64,000 bases of DNA. It comes from Flavobacterium frigidimaris. GTDB lineage: Bacteria > Bacteroidota > Bacteroidia > Flavobacteriales > Flavobacteriaceae. Every line of letters begins with the position of its first letter. Within the stretch, counting starts at the first letter, position 1. The notes under the pieces are model-generated. The model saw only the letters and a program-made list of their open reading frames with translations, was not told where the DNA came from and searched no databases. The position numbers and the translations under genes were made by a program. The stretch covers positions 372,001 through 436,000 of the forward strand of contig FQWG01000002.1 in NCBI GenBank assembly GCA_900129595.1. The letters are read 5' to 3'. Shown piece by piece: positions 60,189 through 64,000 of the stretch.

Positions 60189-60314
60189 ATGACAACTAAA
60201 AAACTAACATTCGAAGATTTTCAAATCGAAAAATTATCTAAAAATCAACAAAAAACAGTTCAGGGAGGAGATGACATCGATCCAAGTAAAGGAACTGGTA
60301 AAGGAAGTAATTAA
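60189..60314 (+). CDS. double-glycine peptide precursor, copy 4
   Basis: Identical to copy 3 over all 126 coding bases, giving the same leader and the same 14-residue product. The upstream spacer (ataaaaacaataaatc) is also shared. Two identical copies would raise dosage of one product. Confidence 0.82.
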   Translation: MTTKKLTFEDFQIEKLSKNQQKTVQGGDDIDPSKGTGKGSN

Positions 60315-60332
60315 TCAATAACACACAAAGAC

Positions 60333-60461
60333 ATGAAAAATAATAAATTGAATTTTGAAGATTTTCAAATCGAAAAATTATCTAAAAAACAACAAAAAAC
60401 AGTTCTGGGCGGAGACGAACCAATCGATCCAAGTAAAGGAACTGGCAAAGGAGCTAATTAA
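60333..60461 (+). CDS. double-glycine peptide precursor, copy 5
   Basis: A 42-residue precursor (MKNNKLNFEDFQIEKLSKKQ, then QKTVLGG). Mature peptide DEPIDPSKGTGKGAN, 15 residues. The only change in the conserved C-terminal block is Ser to Ala at the second-last position. The codons differ from the other copies (ggcaaaggagct versus ggtaaaggaagt), so it is an older copy under constraint. Confidence 0.8.
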   Translation: MKNNKLNFEDFQIEKLSKKQQKTVLGGDEPIDPSKGTGKGAN

Positions 60462-60475
60462 TTAATCAATAATTT

Positions 60476-60538
60476 ATGATAATTAAAAAACTAATATTCG
60501 AAGATTTCGAGATACAAAAATTGTCTAAAAAGCTCTAA
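60476..60538 (+). pseudogene. double-glycine precursor copy 6, decayed
   Basis: Begins MIIKKLIFEDFEIQKLSKKL and then meets TAA. Aligned with copy 5, the stop replaces the second Gln of KQQKTV (CAA to TAA). The downstream frame (KQIVSNHYNL) has lost both glycines and the mature peptide. The leader is recognisable, the product is gone. A weak terminator-like hairpin (AGTTT...AAACT then Ts) follows near 60688-60707. Confidence 0.7.
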
Positions 60539-60708
60539 AAACAGATTGTTAGCAATCACTACAATTTAATGTTTACAATTATAAGATTAGAAAAACTTCA
60601 AAAACTAACAATATTGAAGACAAATGACAGGAGAGAGAAATCTATCATGTATCAAAAATGGTAAACCAAATACTCAAAACCAAAAAAAATAGTTTCTAAA
60701 AACTTTTT

Positions 60709-61023
60709 TTAAATATTATTCGCAAATTGAGCTGGAGATACTCCAGTTCTTTTGCGAAATGATTTTGCAAATGATACTGCATTTTTAAATCCTACGCTTT
60801 CAGCAATGGCCTGAGTAGAATATTTACGATACATATGATTTGTGATCATTTCATTAATGACATAATTAATCTTAAGTTCATTAGAGTATTCTCCAAAAGA
60901 TTTACCAAATCGTTTATTTACAACATAAGATAAATAAGTAGTGTTCGTTTTTATCTTTTTAGCCACATAAGGCAAAGTAAAGTCGGCGTTTAAGTATTCA
61001 TGTTTACTTTCCAGGGCTAGCAA
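60709..61023 (-). pseudogene. C-terminal AraC-type DNA-binding part of the split TPR regulator
   Basis: 104 residues with no ATG at the start (TTG, reading LLALESKHEYLNADFTLPYV). They form an AraC/XylS helix-turn-helix pair (FGEYSNELKINYVI and STQAIAESVGFKNAVSFAKSF), ending RKRTGVSPAQFANNI. In Bacteroidota this domain is normally the last 100 residues of a TPR-membrane-AraC protein. Here it is in a different frame from the part encoded upstream. A single missing base (or a -1 frameshift) near 61035-61047 would join them through KENKIVEKLLALE. It may be a broken gene, a programmed frameshift, or a sequence error. Confidence 0.7.
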
Positions 61024-61031
61024 CTTCTCGA

Positions 61032-62459
61032 CTATCTTATTTTCTTTGCTTCATCAATACTTAAATTAACGTTTTCTTTCTTCAGATGAATCTCTTCTTC
61101 CGGTTCCAAATCCAGGACAATTTCCTCGGTTTCGGGTAAATTTTTCTTCTCAAGATTGGCTTTGAATTCTTCAATTAAGGCGTTCATTTTTTTATGTGCC
61201 TTATTTTTATCCCTTATATTTTTAATCAACAAGAATACAATAGCCACAAATAAAACGACATAAAAAACTTTCAGGGCTTTATTCAGAAAAACATCGTATT
61301 TATATTTCTCCTGAATAGTAACCATCTCATCGGTCAAATCTCCTACCCCTAATTTATAATTTACTTCTAAAACTTCCTCATTTAATTTTGCTTCTGATTT
61401 TTCGTAATTATCTAAATAAATTTTTGAATGTTTATAAGCCAGTTCAGGTTCCTTAAGTATATTGTAAATCTTTGCCTGATAATAATTAGATTTTAAATAA
61501 TCTACCTCATTGCTTTTTGTTTCAGCAGCAATAGAGTCTGTCTTTTTAAAAAAAACTAATGCCTTATCGTATTTCTTTGTTGTATAATACAGATCGCCTA
61601 AGTTATAATTCGCAGAACATAACATATCGGGCATATTATTTTGATCTGCCAGAAAAATAATATCGTAATAGGTTTTCTCAGCATTTGCATAATCTTTCTG
61701 CCAACTATAAATATTACCTAAACTTAATTTTGCTACAATCTTATTGTCCGGAAAATTTTGAGAATAACTAATTGTCTTTTTATAAAAATATTTAGCCGAA
61801 TCAAGCAAGACTGCTTGCTTTGCATTTTTCATATAATAATTTTCATATGAGCCTGCCAAAGTCAAATTGATATTACTTTTATTATTTAAAAATTGTTCTT
61901 TATTATAAACACTTTCATTTTTATCAACGAAATCATTAAGTTGTCTTAGATCTTTAATCGCTAAGCGATAATTACCTACTGCATCATTTATAGACGCAAT
62001 ATTATTCTTAAACTTTACTATTTGCACAATGTCCCTAATTTGCGTAGAAAGCTTTACTCCCTCTTGGTAGTTTTCAAGAGCCTTACTAAAATTACCTCTT
62101 TTCCATTCAGCCAGTCCCGCATAATTATACAGATAAGTTGTAAGTTGTACTTTATCGCGTGACTCAGGTATTTTTGCTAAATATTTTAATGCTAAGCTAT
62201 ATTTCTCTTTCGATTTATTAGTATTTCCCTCTAGCTGAGTCAAATAAGACAATGCCGCATTTGCAAAAGCCAAATGCTTATTATTGTTAGATTTTGCCAT
62301 CTGGTTAGCAAATACCATAGCACTATCTATATTGGCATTCGCCGTTAGACGAATTTTATCTTGTAATACTAAATACTCTTGTTCTGTCAAAGCATCTTTC
62401 TGCTGAGAAATTGCGGAATTCAGAACAAAAAAGAATAAAAAGGAGATGATCAGCCTCAT
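61032..62459 (-). CDS. TPR membrane protein, N-terminal part of an AraC-type peptide-locus regulator
   Basis: A 475-residue protein. A signal peptide (MRLIISFLFFFVLNSAISQQ) is followed by about eight TPR-like helical hairpins (35-380; for example NYAGLAEWKRGNFSKALENY and SANYNLGDLYYTTKKYDKAL). One membrane helix lies near 395-418 (KVFYVVLFVAIVFLLIKN), then a charged linker ends LSIDEAKKIR. The TPR part should be periplasmic and the lost AraC part cytoplasmic. This is the shape of one-component membrane regulators of Bacteroidota. It converges on the array of secreted peptides, so peptide sensing is an attractive guess. A -7 box (TATTTTTG, minus strand, 62480-62487) precedes it. Confidence 0.8.
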   Translation of the reverse strand: MRLIISFLFFFVLNSAISQQKDALTEQEYLVLQDKIRLTANANIDSAMVFANQMAKSNNNKHLAFANAALSYLTQLEGNTNKSKEKYSLALKYLAKIPESRDKVQLTTYLYNYAGLAEWKRGNFSKALENYQEGVKLSTQIRDIVQIVKFKNNIASINDAVGNYRLAIKDLRQLNDFVDKNESVYNKEQFLNNKSNINLTLAGSYENYYMKNAKQAVLLDSAKYFYKKTISYSQNFPDNKIVAKLSLGNIYSWQKDYANAEKTYYDIIFLADQNNMPDMLCSANYNLGDLYYTTKKYDKALVFFKKTDSIAAETKSNEVDYLKSNYYQAKIYNILKEPELAYKHSKIYLDNYEKSEAKLNEEVLEVNYKLGVGDLTDEMVTIQEKYKYDVFLNKALKVFYVVLFVAIVFLLIKNIRDKNKAHKKMNALIEEFKANLEKKNLPETEEIVLDLEPEEEIHLKKENVNLSIDEAKKIR

Positions 62460-62573
62460 TCATTTTGTTTTTTGAATCTCAAAAATAGCGCATATATTTT
62501 CAATAAACTAAAATAATGTAGTGTTTATATTATTTTTCTTCTTTATCTGTTAAAAAAATATAACATTTTAACA

Positions 62574-62605
62574 TTGTTTTGTTATATTTTTATTACGTAA
62601 ATTTG
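62574..62605 (+). promoter_or_regulatory. promoter of the acyl-CoA dehydrogenase gene
   Basis: TTG at 62574-62576 and TAAATTTG at 62598-62605 with 21 bases between fit the Bacteroidota pattern. The start codon is 22 bases downstream. Confidence 0.55.
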
Positions 62606-62626
62606 TTTTTGTAAAACTATCAAAAA

Positions 62627-63805
62627 ATGAAACCAGACTTATTTCAAGCTCCAGATTATTACAACCTAGATGATTTGCTGACAGACGAACATAAATTAGT
62701 TCGCGAATCTGCTCGTGCATGGGTAAAAAGAGAAGTTTCTCCTATTATAGAAGAATATGCTCAAAAAGCTGAATTTCCAAAACAGATCATAAAAGGGCTT
62801 GGAGAAATTGGAGGTTTCGGACCTTATATCCCTGTTGAATACGGAGGTGCCGGTTTAGACCAAATTTCATACGGCTTAATCATGCAGGAAATCGAACGTG
62901 GTGATTCCGGTGTCAGATCGACCTCATCTGTTCAATCCTCATTGGTAATGTACCCCATCTGGAAGTATGGAACTGAAGAACAACGTATGAAATATTTACC
63001 CAAACTCGCTACAGGAGAATTCATGGGCTGTTTTGGCCTGACAGAGCCTGATCATGGTTCTGATCCGGGAAGTATGATTACTAATTTTAAAGACAAAGGC
63101 GATCATTATCTTTTAAATGGTGCCAAAATGTGGATCTCAAATGCCCCTTTTGCCGATATTGCTGTTGTTTGGGCAAAAGACGAAACAGGAAGAATTCACG
63201 GATTAATTGTTGAGCGTGGCATGGAAGGTTTTACAACTCCTGAAACGCACAATAAATGGTCACTTCGTGCCTCATCTACAGGAGAATTGATTTTTGATAA
63301 TGTGAAAGTTCCTAAAGAAAACCTTTTACCGAATAAATCCGGATTAGGCGCACCTCTTGGATGCCTGGATTCTGCTCGTTACGGGATTGCCTGGGGAGCA
63401 ATAGGAGCTGCAATGGACTGTTATGATACTGCCTTACGATATGCCAAAGAAAGAATTCAGTTTGGGAAACCAATTGGAGGAACTCAATTACAGCAAAAGA
63501 AATTAGCCGAAATGATTACTGAAATCACAAAAGCGCAATTATTGACCTGGCGTTTAGGCGTTTTGAGAAATGAAGGAAAAGCCACAACGGCACAAATCTC
63601 AATGGCAAAACGTAATAATGTAGATATGGCAATTCATATTGCCCGTGAAGCCAGACAAATGTTAGGCGGAATGGGGATAACGGGCGAATATTCGATTATG
63701 CGTCACATGATGAACCTCGAAAGCGTTATTACTTATGAAGGAACTCATGACATTCATTTATTGATTACGGGAATGGATGTAACTGGAATTCCAGCTTTTA
63801 AATAG
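62627..63805 (+). CDS. acyl-CoA dehydrogenase, glutaryl-CoA dehydrogenase-like
   Basis: A 392-residue FAD enzyme of the acyl-CoA dehydrogenase family. The FAD/substrate signatures are CFGLTEPDHGSDPGSMITNF and QMLGGMGITGEYSIMRHMMN. The catalytic base is the Glu of ITYEGTHDIHLLITG, the position used in glutaryl-CoA dehydrogenase. RSTSSVQSSLVMYPIWKYG and the absence of a C-terminal extension also favour the glutaryl-CoA (GcdH) branch, which oxidises and decarboxylates glutaryl-CoA in lysine and tryptophan breakdown. A terminator hairpin follows at 63840-63870. Confidence 0.88.
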   Translation: MKPDLFQAPDYYNLDDLLTDEHKLVRESARAWVKREVSPIIEEYAQKAEFPKQIIKGLGEIGGFGPYIPVEYGGAGLDQISYGLIMQEIERGDSGVRSTSSVQSSLVMYPIWKYGTEEQRMKYLPKLATGEFMGCFGLTEPDHGSDPGSMITNFKDKGDHYLLNGAKMWISNAPFADIAVVWAKDETGRIHGLIVERGMEGFTTPETHNKWSLRASSTGELIFDNVKVPKENLLPNKSGLGAPLGCLDSARYGIAWGAIGAAMDCYDTALRYAKERIQFGKPIGGTQLQQKKLAEMITEITKAQLLTWRLGVLRNEGKATTAQISMAKRNNVDMAIHIAREARQMLGGMGITGEYSIMRHMMNLESVITYEGTHDIHLLITGMDVTGIPAFK

Positions 63806-63839
63806 TAAACAACTATTAAAATATATACAAAATCAATAT

Positions 63840-63870
63840 AAAAAGCTTCTTCTAACCGAGAAGCTTTTTA
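63840..63870 (+). terminator. terminator after the acyl-CoA dehydrogenase gene
   Basis: AAAAGCTTCT and AGAAGCTTTT pair around CTAACCG and are followed by TTATATTT. The last bases overlap the -7 box of the next gene. Confidence 0.7.
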
Positions 63871-63876
63871 TATTTG
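63869..63876 (+). promoter_or_regulatory. -7 box before the DUF3050 gene
   Basis: TATATTTG fits TAnnTTTG, 16 bases before the start codon. A -33 element is not evident. Confidence 0.4.
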
Positions 63877-63892
63877 CACAAAATTTACTAAA

Positions 63893-64000
63893 ATGAATAT
63901 TGAAACTATACACAATAGCATTCAACCTCAAAAAGATCAACTTTTACAACATTCTTTATACAATAAAATCCAGAGTATTGATGATTTACATAGCTTCTTA
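63893..64000 (+). CDS. DUF3050 family protein, start only
   Basis: The first 36 codons of a gene cut by the window end: MNIETIHNSIQPQKDQLLQH, then SLYNKIQSIDDLHSFL. This matches the opening of DUF3050 proteins (heme-oxygenase-like fold, function unknown) as I remember them. Family assignment rests on this short piece. Confidence 0.6.
   Translation, partial: MNIETIHNSIQPQKDQLLQHSLYNKIQSIDDLHSFL

Noticed and set aside
59723..60538. CRISPR-like array (regular ~145-base direct repeats)
   Set aside because: Each repeat is an open frame with leader and stop, and differences among copies respect codons.

Overview
The window looks like a chromosomal segment of a Flavobacterium-type bacterium (Bacteroidota). 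The DNA is AT-rich. Several genes are preceded by the Bacteroidota promoter -7 box TAnnTTTG, and Shine-Dalgarno sites are not evident. Family traits also fit: a MurF-alanine racemase fusion, a DnaE with an N-terminal proofreading domain, TonB receptors with a carboxypeptidase-regulatory-like domain, a long S16, a small RRM RNA-binding protein and leuCDAB order. Intergenic gaps are full of palindromic repeats of several families. I see no rRNA, tRNA or CRISPR array.

Layout. 1-8.5 kb: ribosome hibernation factor, Rossmann oxidoreductase, an exported WrbA-RidA fusion, a lipoprotein with three copies of a Cys/His motif, ammonium channel, TrmB and a LysE-type exporter. 8.6-16.8 kb: a methyltransferase-like repair protein, then an NtrY/NtrC-type two-component pair divergent from a MacA/MacB-like ABC export operon. 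Between them lie two palindromic operators and a sigma-54-like promoter. 16.9-29.2 kb: L,D-transpeptidase, Mrp and Nfu (Fe-S), ferredoxin, two orphan immunity-type proteins, Asd, MscL, MurF-Alr and membrane proteins. 29.4-39.1 kb: a His-rich small protein with a TonB receptor, prolyl oligopeptidase, Gfo/Idh oxidoreductase, a group II intron inserted just after a terminator, and an outer-membrane barrel. 39.3-53.3 kb: DnaE, an RclC-like membrane protein, the leucine operon leuC-leuD-leuA-leuB, the RRM protein, and rpsP-rimM-trmN6. 62.6 kb to the end: glutaryl-CoA dehydrogenase-like enzyme and the start of a DUF3050 gene.

The most interesting region is 53.3-62.5 kb, a peptide export locus. It encodes a C39-peptidase ABC transporter with its HlyD adaptor, and a membrane thiol-oxidase (VKOR plus thioredoxin fold, with an N-terminal region that looks like a dead C39 domain). 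Two cysteine-rich double-glycine precursors lie on the minus strand. On the plus strand there is a tandem family of five intact and one decayed tiny double-glycine precursors, all ending in nearly the same cysteine-free peptide (IDPSKGTGKGSN). Facing this array is a membrane-anchored TPR/AraC-type regulator whose frame is broken just before the DNA-binding domain. I infer that the Cys-less peptides are exported signals and that the TPR protein may be their sensor; this is a hypothesis from gene context, not shown by the sequence.
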